Source of the DNA: JANSWP01 sp041941305
GTDB taxonomy: Bacteria; Bacteroidota; Bacteroidia; Chitinophagales; Saprospiraceae
DNA: 64,000 nt
NCBI GenBank assembly: GCA_041941305.1
Contig: JBGTQJ010000012.1
Coordinates: forward strand, 124,001-188,000
Direction of reading: 5' to 3'
In this document: positions 19,060 to 26,484 of the stretch, piece by piece
Layout: every line of letters starts with the position of its first letter
Numbering within the stretch: position 1 is the stretch's first letter
Position numbers and translations under genes: made by a program
The notes under the pieces: model-generated
Told to the model about the DNA's origin: nothing
Seen by the model: only the letters and a program-made list of their open reading frames with translations
The model's database searches: none

Positions 19060-19420
19060 AAAAAAAACTGCCTCAATCCCATTTAGGAATTAAGTGCTTG
19101 AACACAAATAACTTACACATTTAATTTAGACCTTTTAGCACAATTGGAATCAAAAAAGCGCTGAGTGGATATACCACCCAGCCACCTTAAACTGGTTTAG
19201 GGACAATTGTAGTCATCCCTAGCTAATAAATAGCAAGCGATTAACAAATAATAATCTGGTATTTTAGGATGGCGGTTTTTGAGGAAAAGACTCCATGAAT
19301 CTTAAGAAAGGCAATAGGCAATTTGAACAAGCAGTATTTGGAAAATCAATGTGTAGTTTCATAAATGTAAGGGAAACGCTTCTGCTTCCTTCTGCCATTT
19401 AGCAAATTGCCTTGCCTCCC
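19060..19420. other. gene-free segment with several foldable stems, possible structured RNA
   Basis: No protein frame is visible on either strand. Local stems include CTGAGTGG with CCACCCAG (near 19162-19184), TAGGGA with TCCCTA (near 19197-19220), and a long-range pair GGCAATTTG (19317-19325) with CAAATTGCC (19403-19411). The last is extended outward by AGGC (19309-19312) with GCCT (19414-19417) and contains an inner AGCAG/CTGCT pair. The clustering suggests a transcribed RNA or a decayed mobile element. I could not match it to tmRNA, RNase P, 6S or SRP RNA. Confidence 0.3.
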
Positions 19421-19455
19421 CATATCTTTAATTAGAATAAAAATTATTTCAAAAA

Positions 19456-19502
19456 CTACCCCACATACCTATGAGGGGCCAGTAGCGAGGTAGTTAACAT
19501 TC
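19456..19502 (+). repeat. diverged copy of the hairpin repeat
   Basis: After an A-rich lead it begins CTACCCC like the downstream copies and folds through CCCC...GGGG with an inner CAT/ATG pair. The downstream tail (TTAACATTCTAAGAGC) only loosely resembles the conserved tail of the other three copies, so membership is uncertain. Confidence 0.35.
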
Positions 19503-19644
19503 TAAGAGCAATCTATAACACTCTTTTGATTTAGAGTTGAAAAAAGCTTTCAAATATTCTATTCTGTATCGATAAAATATTAAAACCCTACATCAGGAAG
19601 TGTTCATAGTTTTTGCTTTTGTTTTGTAAAAAATGTGGAAAATA

Positions 19645-19697
19645 CTACCCCGCAGCCTTTCGGCTTTGGGGTAGTCCCACACACTATTAGAACACCC
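19645..19697 (+). repeat. hairpin-plus-tail repeat, copy 1
   Basis: The stem CTACCCC (19645-19651)/GGGGTAG (19668-19674) has an inner AGCC/GGCT pair. It is followed by the 22-nt tail at 19676-19697, identical to copies 2 and 3 except for T instead of G at its 13th base. The stem sequence differs from the other copies but pairing is kept. Confidence 0.75.
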
Positions 19698-19747
19698 ACT
19701 ATTTTGTCAAATTAAGGCGGTTTCTCATTTGCTTCTAAAAAAATAAA

Positions 19748-19801
19748 CTAGCCTTACTCCCCATAGGTTTCAGGCTAGTCCCACACACTATGAGAACACC
19801 C
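19748..19801 (+). repeat. hairpin-plus-tail repeat, copy 2
   Basis: The stem is CTAGCCT (19748-19754) with AGGCTAG (19772-19778), a different sequence from copy 1 but perfectly paired. The conserved tail containing CCACACACTATGAGAACACC occupies 19780-19801. Confidence 0.75.
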
Positions 19802-19914
19802 AAAATTTTTCAGTAAAAAAATCCTGACCTGGATTTCAAACTGATATATTTTTTACAATCAACTTTAGGATTGTTTATTTTTAATGAATTGAGTTATAAA
19901 AGTTGAAGAAAAAA

Positions 19915-19969
19915 CTACCCCGTACCCATCATTCTGGGACGGGGCAGCCCACACACTATGAGAACACCC
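19915..19969 (+). repeat. hairpin-plus-tail repeat, copy 3
   Basis: CTACCCCGTACCCA (19915-19928) pairs with TGGGACGGGGCAG (19935-19947) with one mismatch and one bulge. The 22-nt tail at 19948-19969 is identical to copy 2. As in the other copies, an A-rich run precedes the stem and AT-rich sequence follows the tail. Confidence 0.75.
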
Positions 19970-20304
19970 AATTATATCTTGACTCAAAAATGAGTTGATT
20001 TACTTTAAAAAGGTAATCAGAAAAAATATGTAGTTTTCTCTTTTTAGTCATGTTTAGGTCTCCTTTTTTACTTTTTGCGAATTTTCGCTCGCAAATACAC
20101 CAATAAGACGCAAGCAATTTGAAAAGTTCACAAAAGAAATATGTTATTATATGTTAAGAGACGTTAAACGCTTATTAATTAAGCGAATCCAGTTAAAATT
20201 AATTTTCGTAATGCGTTGATTATCAATGGGTAAGTTCTGTGGTGTGAGATTCGTATTATTCTAATGAGGTTATAAAAATAAATTAATAATCGCTCAATTT
20301 TTGA

Positions 20305-20312
20305 TAAATTTG
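20305..20312 (+). promoter_or_regulatory. putative -7 box of the secreted protein at 20357
   Basis: TAAATTTG fits TAnnTTTG and ends 44 bp before the ATG. No clear -33 TTG is seen. The preceding stretch from 19970 to 20300 contains no gene or repeat that I can identify. Confidence 0.4.
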
Positions 20313-20356
20313 TGTGGAAGGAGAGCAGTTTTCCCTATTAATTCTTTACAAAAATA

Positions 20357-21043
20357 ATGATTATGAAACGAAAACACGTACTTTTTAGTTGCCTTATCAT
20401 TACATTATTATGTAATTTTTCTTCTGCTGGTCAAGATGTTGCTCCATTTCAATTAGAGGAAGAGCATATTTTGGAGCTGGATGAATCTGTTTTAGATGGT
20501 TTAATTGATAAATCCTGGTATTGCACCATGCGAAAATATGTTGAGCGCGAAGTATGGTATAATAATAAAAGTGCCTGGGGTTATTTAAAACTTGAAAAGG
20601 AAGGAATTGCCTTACATAATAATCATGAAGGTACCTGGTTTATTGATGATGATAAGATATTGTATCTGGATTTTGAATCTGACGACTATAATAAATACAA
20701 AGTTTGGTTTGCTGGAGGCTATGTTATTTTGAAAGCAAACGAAGATGAATTAATCATCAGGAAGTCTCTCACAAGCTCTTTCGATAATGATTTTACTTAT
20801 TTTTTTGAATCAGAAAAAAGATTAAAAGCAAGGATTGCAGCGCAAAAAGCTGAATGGAAAGAACGAAAGAAGCATAATCCTCAAAAAGAAAGGAAACCTT
20901 TCTCACAAATGTCCCGACAAGAATTGGTTCAAGAACTATATGCCGAATTATTCATAAGAAAAGTGAAACTTGAAGTAGACCCTTCAGAATTGTCGAAGTT
21001 TGAATTACTAAAAGAATTAGAGAAAATCCAAAAAGGGAAATAA
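20357..21043 (+). CDS. secreted protein of unknown function
   Basis: A 228-residue protein with a signal peptide (MKRKHVLFSCLIITLLCNFSSA). The middle third is rich in aromatics and short strands (WYCTMRKYVEREVWYNNKSAWGYL, GTWFIDDDKILYLDF), suggesting a small beta domain such as a lipocalin-like fold, but I recognise no family. The last 80 residues are highly charged and helical (RLKARIAAQKAEWKERKKHNPQ), followed by a second Lys/Glu-rich helix. ATG codons at 20357 and 20363 are both possible starts. It is followed 46 bp later by dnaG on the same strand, probably as a separate function. Confidence 0.75.
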   Translation: MIMKRKHVLFSCLIITLLCNFSSAGQDVAPFQLEEEHILELDESVLDGLIDKSWYCTMRKYVEREVWYNNKSAWGYLKLEKEGIALHNNHEGTWFIDDDKILYLDFESDDYNKYKVWFAGGYVILKANEDELIIRKSLTSSFDNDFTYFFESEKRLKARIAAQKAEWKERKKHNPQKERKPFSQMSRQELVQELYAELFIRKVKLEVDPSELSKFELLKELEKIQKGK

Positions 21044-21089
21044 TAGTTAGATATTCTTTCATACAACAAACCCTACAATCTAATAAAAA

Positions 21090-23072
21090 TTGAGAATTCC
21101 ACAGAAAACTGTAATGGAAATTCTGGAAGCTGCAAAAGTTGAAGACGTCATCCAGGATTTTGTAAGTCTAAAAAGAAGGGGAGTCAATATGATTGGCTTG
21201 TGTCCGTTCCACAATGAGAAAACTCCGTCCTTCACCGTTTCACCTTCCAAAAACATATTTAAGTGCTTTGGTTGCGGTGTAGCTGGAGATGCCGCAAAAT
21301 TTTTGATGGAGCACGAAAATTTCACTTATCCAGAAGCTTTGCGTGCTCTTGCAAAGAAATATGGAATTGAAGTTCAGGAAATTCAATTGACTCCTGAAAT
21401 GTTAGCTGAACAGCAATTGGAAGACAGTTTATACATAATTAATGATTATGCCAAAAAATACTTTGAGGATACACTATTTAAGACTGACCTTGGGAAAAGT
21501 GTAGGATTGAATTATTTTAAAGAGAGGGGTTTTCGCGAAGAAACCATTCAAAAGTTTGGATTGGGTTTTACCACTGTTCAAAAAGATGAGTTTACACAAA
21601 AGGCTCAAAAAGCTGGCTATAAACTGGATTATTTAAAAAAGTTAGGTCTTACAACCCAATACGATAGAGATTTCTTTAGGAATAGAGTAATGTTCACAAT
21701 TCACAACCTTTCCGGTAAGGTAGTTGCTTTTGCGGGCAGGATCATGTCCAAGGATACCAAAGCCCCAAAATATATCAACTCCCCTGAGACGGAGATCTAC
21801 CATAAAAGTAAAATTCTCTATGGGGCTTATTTTGCAAAAAGATCAATTAGGCAGGAGGATGAATGTATTTTGGTAGAAGGTTATACGGATGTAATTTCCC
21901 TCCATCAGGCGGGTATTGAAAATGTGGTCGCCTCATCTGGGACTTCTCTTACAGAAGGACAGATAGGTTTAATTAAACGGCTTACTCCAAACATCAAAAT
22001 TCTTTACGATGGAGATCCCGCAGGAATAAAAGCAGCACTTAGGGGTATGGATATGATTTTGGAAAGGGATATGAATGTTAAAGTGGTATTGCTTCCTGAA
22101 GGAGAAGATCCTGATTCTTATTTGCAAAATATTGGAACTACTGCTTTCAAAGAATATATCGACCGTGAAGCTAAAGATTTCATTCTTTTCAAGACGGACT
22201 TGTTGCTTGCAGATATTGGAAATGATCCTGTAAAAAAGGCTGGATTGGTGAAAGATATCGTTTCTAGCATTGCATTGGTGCCCGATCCAATAAAAAGATC
22301 CTATTATTTAAAAGAGTGTGCGCGATTGATGGATTTGAGTGAAGAAATTCTTGTTTCTGAAACCAACAAGGAAGTAACTCAAAACCTTAAGAAAAAAAGA
22401 CAAGAACGGGAACGAAAAATTCGTCAAGGGGAAGCCAGTTTTCCAAGTGAAGCACCCCCTTTTGACGGGATAGGAATGCCTCCGCCTGATTTGGATTTTA
22501 CAATTCCTGATTCTAAAGTTCAGAAAGTAGGTGACGAATTTCAAGAAAAAGATATCGCCAGGATTTTAGTTGCTGCAGGAGGTGAATTTTTTGATAAAGC
22601 AGAAAATATCACCATAGCAGAATATATTTTGAGCAATATCGAGGAAGTTTTGGATGATTTTGAAAATGAAAATTATGCTGTTATTGCAAAGGAGACCTTA
22701 AAAATGGTGGTAAAGAAAAATAAGTTTTCTCCCAAATATTTTATTAGCCATAAAAATGAAAAGATAAGCGCACTTGCTGTAGATTTACTTCATTCTCCTT
22801 TTGAATTTAGTCCTGGTTGGGCAGAGCGGGATATTTTTCTGACGACCCAGAAAATGCCTGAAGACAACTTTAGTAAGGATAGCCTGAGCGCTATTCTAAG
22901 ATTTAAACTAAAAAAAGTGATTAAGATGTGTGAGAAAAATCAGGAAAGGCTAAAAGAATTAAAATCTGGGAGCGATTATCAAAAAATAGTCAAGATCATG
23001 AAGGTTCAGAAAAAGCTGACCAGCATGCGAGACGAATTGGCCGAACAACTTGGAACAGTTGTGTTAAAATAA
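21090..23072 (+). CDS. dnaG: DNA primase
   Basis: DnaG makes the RNA primers for DNA replication. The 660 residues include the N-terminal zinc-binding domain (GLCPFHNEKTPSFTVSP with FKCFGCGVAGDAAKFL), the RNA polymerase domain, and the toprim core (CILVEGYTDVISLHQAG, then ILYDGDPAGIKAALRGMDM, the acidic metal ligands). A less conserved helicase-binding C-terminus follows. The start is a TTG (21090): the translation RIPQKTVMEILEAAKVEDVIQDFVSL aligns with the usual primase N-terminus, and the next in-frame ATG (21114) would cut into it. No rpsU or rpoD flanks it here. Confidence 0.97.
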   Translation: MRIPQKTVMEILEAAKVEDVIQDFVSLKRRGVNMIGLCPFHNEKTPSFTVSPSKNIFKCFGCGVAGDAAKFLMEHENFTYPEALRALAKKYGIEVQEIQLTPEMLAEQQLEDSLYIINDYAKKYFEDTLFKTDLGKSVGLNYFKERGFREETIQKFGLGFTTVQKDEFTQKAQKAGYKLDYLKKLGLTTQYDRDFFRNRVMFTIHNLSGKVVAFAGRIMSKDTKAPKYINSPETEIYHKSKILYGAYFAKRSIRQEDECILVEGYTDVISLHQAGIENVVASSGTSLTEGQIGLIKRLTPNIKILYDGDPAGIKAALRGMDMILERDMNVKVVLLPEGEDPDSYLQNIGTTAFKEYIDREAKDFILFKTDLLLADIGNDPVKKAGLVKDIVSSIALVPDPIKRSYYLKECARLMDLSEEILVSETNKEVTQNLKKKRQERERKIRQGEASFPSEAPPFDGIGMPPPDLDFTIPDSKVQKVGDEFQEKDIARILVAAGGEFFDKAENITIAEYILSNIEEVLDDFENENYAVIAKETLKMVVKKNKFSPKYFISHKNEKISALAVDLLHSPFEFSPGWAERDIFLTTQKMPEDNFSKDSLSAILRFKLKKVIKMCEKNQERLKELKSGSDYQKIVKIMKVQKKLTSMRDELAEQLGTVVLK

Positions 23073-23118
23073 ATCTTTTACACCTTTAAGGATAATGGCA
23101 AACTAATCCGCAGCTCAT

Positions 23119-24252
23119 TTACCTTTTGCTTTTTGCCTTAATATTATTTGCTACTGTTTCTGAATCAGTGTAAATCGTTCCCAATATTCCGCCCAATTTA
23201 TAATTGTCAAACCCAACAAAATACAACCCATCATTTTCTCCTTTGCAAACGACTTGATTAGGTACATTATACTTATCCAAAAGCCCATCAACTTTTTCAA
23301 TTAAATCCTGAACATTGGCACGGAACCCTGTTGCTAATATTACAGCATCAACCTCTAGTTTTTCCTGATTGGTAAAAACAACTCCTGATTCATAAAAATG
23401 ATCAATATCTGGTTTAACCCTTATTTTGCCAGTCTTAATCGCCTCCACAGTTCCTATATCAATAACAGGTGTTTTTCCAGTCTCTCTCAAGACTTTTACT
23501 GGTGGTCGTTTTTCCATTGGTACTCCGTATTTTGATAAATCTCCAATGACGATTTTTCGTATTTGAGTACCTAACCAATCCCCTAATCCAAAAGGCAATT
23601 TAGCTAACTTTTTGGCTGTAACCTGAACAGGGCGTCCATTTACATCCCTTGGTACAACAGAAACAGGACTTCTTACTGAGATGTACGTTTCAATTCCATA
23701 CTCACATAAGTCAAATGCCAATTCTGCACCAGTATTTCCCATGCCGATGACCAAAACCTTTTTTCCGCGATACGACAAAGCGTTTTTGTATTCTCTGGAA
23801 TGAGAAATGTTCCCTTGAAATTTTTCTTGTCCATTCCAGCTAGGACAATTAGGAATTCTATTTATTCCAGTAGCTATGATTACATTATTTGCTTTAAAAG
23901 TTTTACCATCGTTCATGACAACATTCCAAAGATCCTGGTTTTTTTTCACTGAAAACACATCAGAATTAAAATGAGGTTTGATTTCGAATCGTTTTGCATA
24001 CTCCTCAAAATATTTAACCAAATCCAATCGGGGAACATACAAAGGATAATCTTTAGGGAGAGGTAGGTGAGGCAAAGCAGAAAATTGCTTAACTGTATGG
24101 AGGCACAATCGGTCATAATGATGATGCCATGCCCAGGCAATTTTATCAGTTTTTTCAAAAACTTTAAACGGAATATCCATTTTTGAAAGCCTTCCAGCTG
24201 TTGCCAATCCTGCTGGACCAGCTCCTATGATTAAATTGGGAATAATATCCAT
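23119..24252 (-). CDS. FAD/NADPH-dependent monooxygenase-like oxidoreductase
   Basis: A 377-residue flavoprotein of the flavin-containing monooxygenase/CzcO-like class. It has two Rossmann motifs, GAGPAGLATAGRL near the N-terminus for FAD and VIGMGNTGAELAFDL near residue 170 for NADPH, plus the ATG segment VDAVILATGFRANV near the C-terminus. Similar proteins include plant YUCCA-type and bacterial single-component monooxygenases. The substrate cannot be told from sequence. It lies 14 bp downstream of an S41 peptidase gene and is probably cotranscribed with it, without obvious functional link. Confidence 0.85.
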   Translation of the reverse strand: MDIIPNLIIGAGPAGLATAGRLSKMDIPFKVFEKTDKIAWAWHHHYDRLCLHTVKQFSALPHLPLPKDYPLYVPRLDLVKYFEEYAKRFEIKPHFNSDVFSVKKNQDLWNVVMNDGKTFKANNVIIATGINRIPNCPSWNGQEKFQGNISHSREYKNALSYRGKKVLVIGMGNTGAELAFDLCEYGIETYISVRSPVSVVPRDVNGRPVQVTAKKLAKLPFGLGDWLGTQIRKIVIGDLSKYGVPMEKRPPVKVLRETGKTPVIDIGTVEAIKTGKIRVKPDIDHFYESGVVFTNQEKLEVDAVILATGFRANVQDLIEKVDGLLDKYNVPNQVVCKGENDGLYFVGFDNYKLGGILGTIYTDSETVANNIKAKSKR

Positions 24253-24266
24253 TTTTGTGTTTTTGC

Positions 24267-25601
24267 CTATGGTTTTACCTTTTTTTCATCTTTCATGCTT
24301 TTGTCTGTCCTACCATTATCATACATACCAAGTATTCCAGTTACACGATCATCCTGCTTCATCATTTTGATTCTGAAATAAGGAATTTCTTCAATCATAA
24401 ACATATCTTTTGTCATAGGAATGAGTTTATATTGTGAGTTTCCCGTACGTTGGTAAAATAAATCTCCCTCTTTAAAAGTAATGGTTCTCGGACCGTATTC
24501 ACCGACGTAGGTTTTCAACAAATCTTCTCCCAATACGGTTGGATTTTGTTCAACTTGAAGCCCAGCCAATGCCCATTCATATTGGTATTTGTTTACTTCC
24601 CCATTTTTTTCCATCAATTTTTCAATAGCTGTAATTTTTGCTTGTAATAGTGCATCCTCAGCTGGAACTTCAATATGTGGTGTTACACCTTTTCCCTCCC
24701 AATTGGTTTTGGTAATGGGATTAATCGCTCGCCCTGATGGTACCCAAACCGTATACCGTTCTGTTGCAATTCTGGTTCCTCCAGGGTGAGCTCCACCACC
24801 AGTCAGCTCTCCAATCAGTGTAGCTCTTTCCAAATTGCGTAAATTGTAACTGAACTCTTCAGCTGCAGAGAAGGTGCGACTGCTCGTCAAAACGTAAACA
24901 TCCACATCTGGTCTTCTTTTTCCTGGAACATAGGGTAAAGTCCAGGTTTGGGTTTTTTCATCTTGTGGACGGTAATAAAAGGTATTCAAATGAACCCGAT
25001 CGGAGCCATACAAATAACTGGTGATTAATTGAATCATAGCTGGGCTACCACCACCATTGGAACGGAGATCGATTATTAAAGCATCCGTATTACTTAAAAA
25101 ATTCATAGCTGCTTCTGCTATTGAACCAGATTTTTCAGATACGCCATAAAAAGCGGTTAGGTTCAAATATCCAATATTGCCATCCAATATTTTTACTTCT
25201 TTGAATCCATAATTATTTGCATGTGCAACTCTTCGTTCTCGTTCAACAACAGCCATGCTATCTTCAGGGGAAAGATCAATGCTCCACTCCGCTATTCTTT
25301 CTGGAGCAAAGCTCACGCGAAGATGCTTATCATTATTGATGGCTCGAACATCTTCTGTTAGAATTTGGGCAAACTTTATTGGGTCACTAATTTCAGAATA
25401 TGCTCCGCTAGATCCTTTGTCTTTAAGGTGTTTACTAATTTTTTCTCCTACATCTGGGAAGACATAGGAATTTGCCAAAATATTACTAATAGAATCTACC
25501 ACTTCACTCTTTTCTGCTGTAGACAAAGGTAGCGGTGCTTCTTGAGCATTGCAAAGAGTTGAAAAAGCAAAAAAACCAAAAATTAACAATCGGGTAATCA
25601 T
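24267..25601 (-). CDS. secreted S41 family peptidase
   Basis: A tail-specific-protease-type serine peptidase. From the ATG at 25601 it has a signal peptide ending STLCNAQ, then a helical N-terminal domain of the IRBP/S41 type (IANSYVFPDVGEKISKHL), then the catalytic domain. The latter shows DALIIDLRSNGGGSPAMIQLI, VYVLTSSRTFSAAEEFSYNLRN (nucleophile Ser in the SRTFSAAEEF stretch) and GELTGGGAHPGG. No PDZ domain is obvious, as in the retinol-binding-protein-like branch. The frame also allows an ATG at 25628. It is probably cotranscribed with the downstream monooxygenase-like gene. Confidence 0.9.
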   Translation of the reverse strand: MITRLLIFGFFAFSTLCNAQEAPLPLSTAEKSEVVDSISNILANSYVFPDVGEKISKHLKDKGSSGAYSEISDPIKFAQILTEDVRAINNDKHLRVSFAPERIAEWSIDLSPEDSMAVVERERRVAHANNYGFKEVKILDGNIGYLNLTAFYGVSEKSGSIAEAAMNFLSNTDALIIDLRSNGGGSPAMIQLITSYLYGSDRVHLNTFYYRPQDEKTQTWTLPYVPGKRRPDVDVYVLTSSRTFSAAEEFSYNLRNLERATLIGELTGGGAHPGGTRIATERYTVWVPSGRAINPITKTNWEGKGVTPHIEVPAEDALLQAKITAIEKLMEKNGEVNKYQYEWALAGLQVEQNPTVLGEDLLKTYVGEYGPRTITFKEGDLFYQRTGNSQYKLIPMTKDMFMIEEIPYFRIKMMKQDDRVTGILGMYDNGRTDKSMKDEKKVKP

Positions 25602-25771
25602 AAAAAATTCTTTTTTGGGCTTGCTCATTTGTGTCTAATTATGTCGTGATATAGAGGGAAATCAGGCAATGATTCATTTGATTATTAACAAAGGACAAGA
25701 ACAAATAAATCATTATTAAAAAAATAGAACACAAGAAAATATAGAAACAAACCTTCGGGTGAAAAATTACG

Positions 25772-25872
25772 AGTATGGTTAAAAATTTTACGAACCTACC
25801 CGAATGACTTCGGTCGGTTGGACTGAAAATCAAGAGTTTATGGTTCTCAGTTATGTAAAAGTTAAACATACT
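25772..25872. repeat. MITE-like palindromic element, copy A
   Basis: The ends are inverted repeats, AGTATGGTTAAAAATTTTAC at the left and the complement of AGTATGTTTAACTTTTAC at the right. Inside is a hairpin (AACC...CCGA/TCGG...GGTT) and the segment ACTGAAAATCAAGAGTTTAT followed by GGTTCT, which recurs in inverted orientation in the element at 44141-44318. There is no coding capacity. The right end reaches the marR stop codon, which begins at 25873-25875, so the element lies directly after that gene. Confidence 0.6.
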
Positions 25873-26334
25873 TTAAGTTGGGTGATTTCTTACACAATTT
25901 AAAGTCATCTTTTCTAGTAATTGATAGAGCGTGGTCACCTCTTCTTCAGAAAATCCTTTGAGGGCAGTTTGCCGGTTGGAATAAACGATAGGTACCAATT
26001 GTTCATAAACTTCCTCTCCGCTTTTGGTCAATTTCAAATTGTACCTTCTTCTGTCCACGTTGTGAAAAGAACGAATAATAAATTCTCTTTTGACTAATAA
26101 TTCTATAATTCTTGTAATGGAAGCATAGTCTTTGAACACTTTTACAGAAATTTCCTTTTGAATCAAATCCGGATGATCCCTAATGGTTTTGAGCACCAGC
26201 CATTGATCAATTGTAATGTCTAATCCACTTTTTTTAATGTTCCTTTGAGCAAACTGCCTATAGGATTTAATGGCTTTATCGAGGGCATAAAAAACAGTAC
26301 GTTCTAGTTTTGATAACTCTATTGTTAGATTCAT
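25873..26334 (-). CDS. MarR family transcriptional regulator
   Basis: A 153-residue winged-helix repressor. The winged helix spans about residues 40-110 (TIDQWLVLKTIRDHPDLIQKEISVKVFKDYASITRIIELLVKREFI, then the basic wing RSFHNVDRRRYNLKLTKSGEEVYEQL), flanked by the dimerisation helices typical of MarR. The ligand is unknown. A TATATTTG box lies only 5 bp upstream of the ATG, so its mRNA may be leaderless. A perfect palindrome between the promoter boxes suggests autorepression. It follows the NhaC antiporter gene on the same strand with a 150-bp gap and may regulate it, which is inference. Confidence 0.9.
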   Translation of the reverse strand: MNLTIELSKLERTVFYALDKAIKSYRQFAQRNIKKSGLDITIDQWLVLKTIRDHPDLIQKEISVKVFKDYASITRIIELLVKREFIIRSFHNVDRRRYNLKLTKSGEEVYEQLVPIVYSNRQTALKGFSEEEVTTLYQLLEKMTLNCVRNHPT

Positions 26335-26339
26335 TGATG

Positions 26340-26369
26340 CAAATATATTTGATATATCAATTAAATCAA
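26340..26369 (-). promoter_or_regulatory. marR promoter
   Basis: On the minus strand TTG (26367-26369), 19 bp, then TATATTTG (26340-26347) gives a full match to the Bacteroidota TTG-N19-TAnnTTTG promoter. Transcription would begin within a few bases of the marR ATG. Confidence 0.6.
26349..26360. promoter_or_regulatory. probable MarR operator
   Basis: TTGATATATCAA is a perfect 12-bp palindrome placed between the -33 and -7 boxes of the marR promoter, with a further half site (TTGATAT) about 17 bp upstream. MarR dimers bind such palindromes and the position would block polymerase. Confidence 0.55.
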
Positions 26370-26484
26370 CGATTTCATTGATATTTTTTACTTTTTTTAA
26401 AAAATAACCGAGGAATTAGCAAAAAGAATCTATTAGGAAAGTGATTTTAAGTTACAGATGAAAAGTTTAAGAATCTACGTCTAT

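Noticed and set aside
19645..19969. CRISPR array or integron attC sites
   Set aside because: The copies are irregularly spaced, the conserved part is a tail beside a variable stem rather than a repeat between equal spacers, and the 7-bp attC core pair (RYYYAAC/GTTRRRY) is not found at the stem ends.
19060..20356. tmRNA, RNase P RNA or SRP RNA in the gene-free stretch
   Set aside because: GAGGAAAAGACTCC near 19279 and, on the other strand, AGAAGGAAGCAG near 19384-19395 recall RNase P and SRP motifs, but the surrounding conserved elements are missing and no tmRNA-like tRNA end or tag frame is present.
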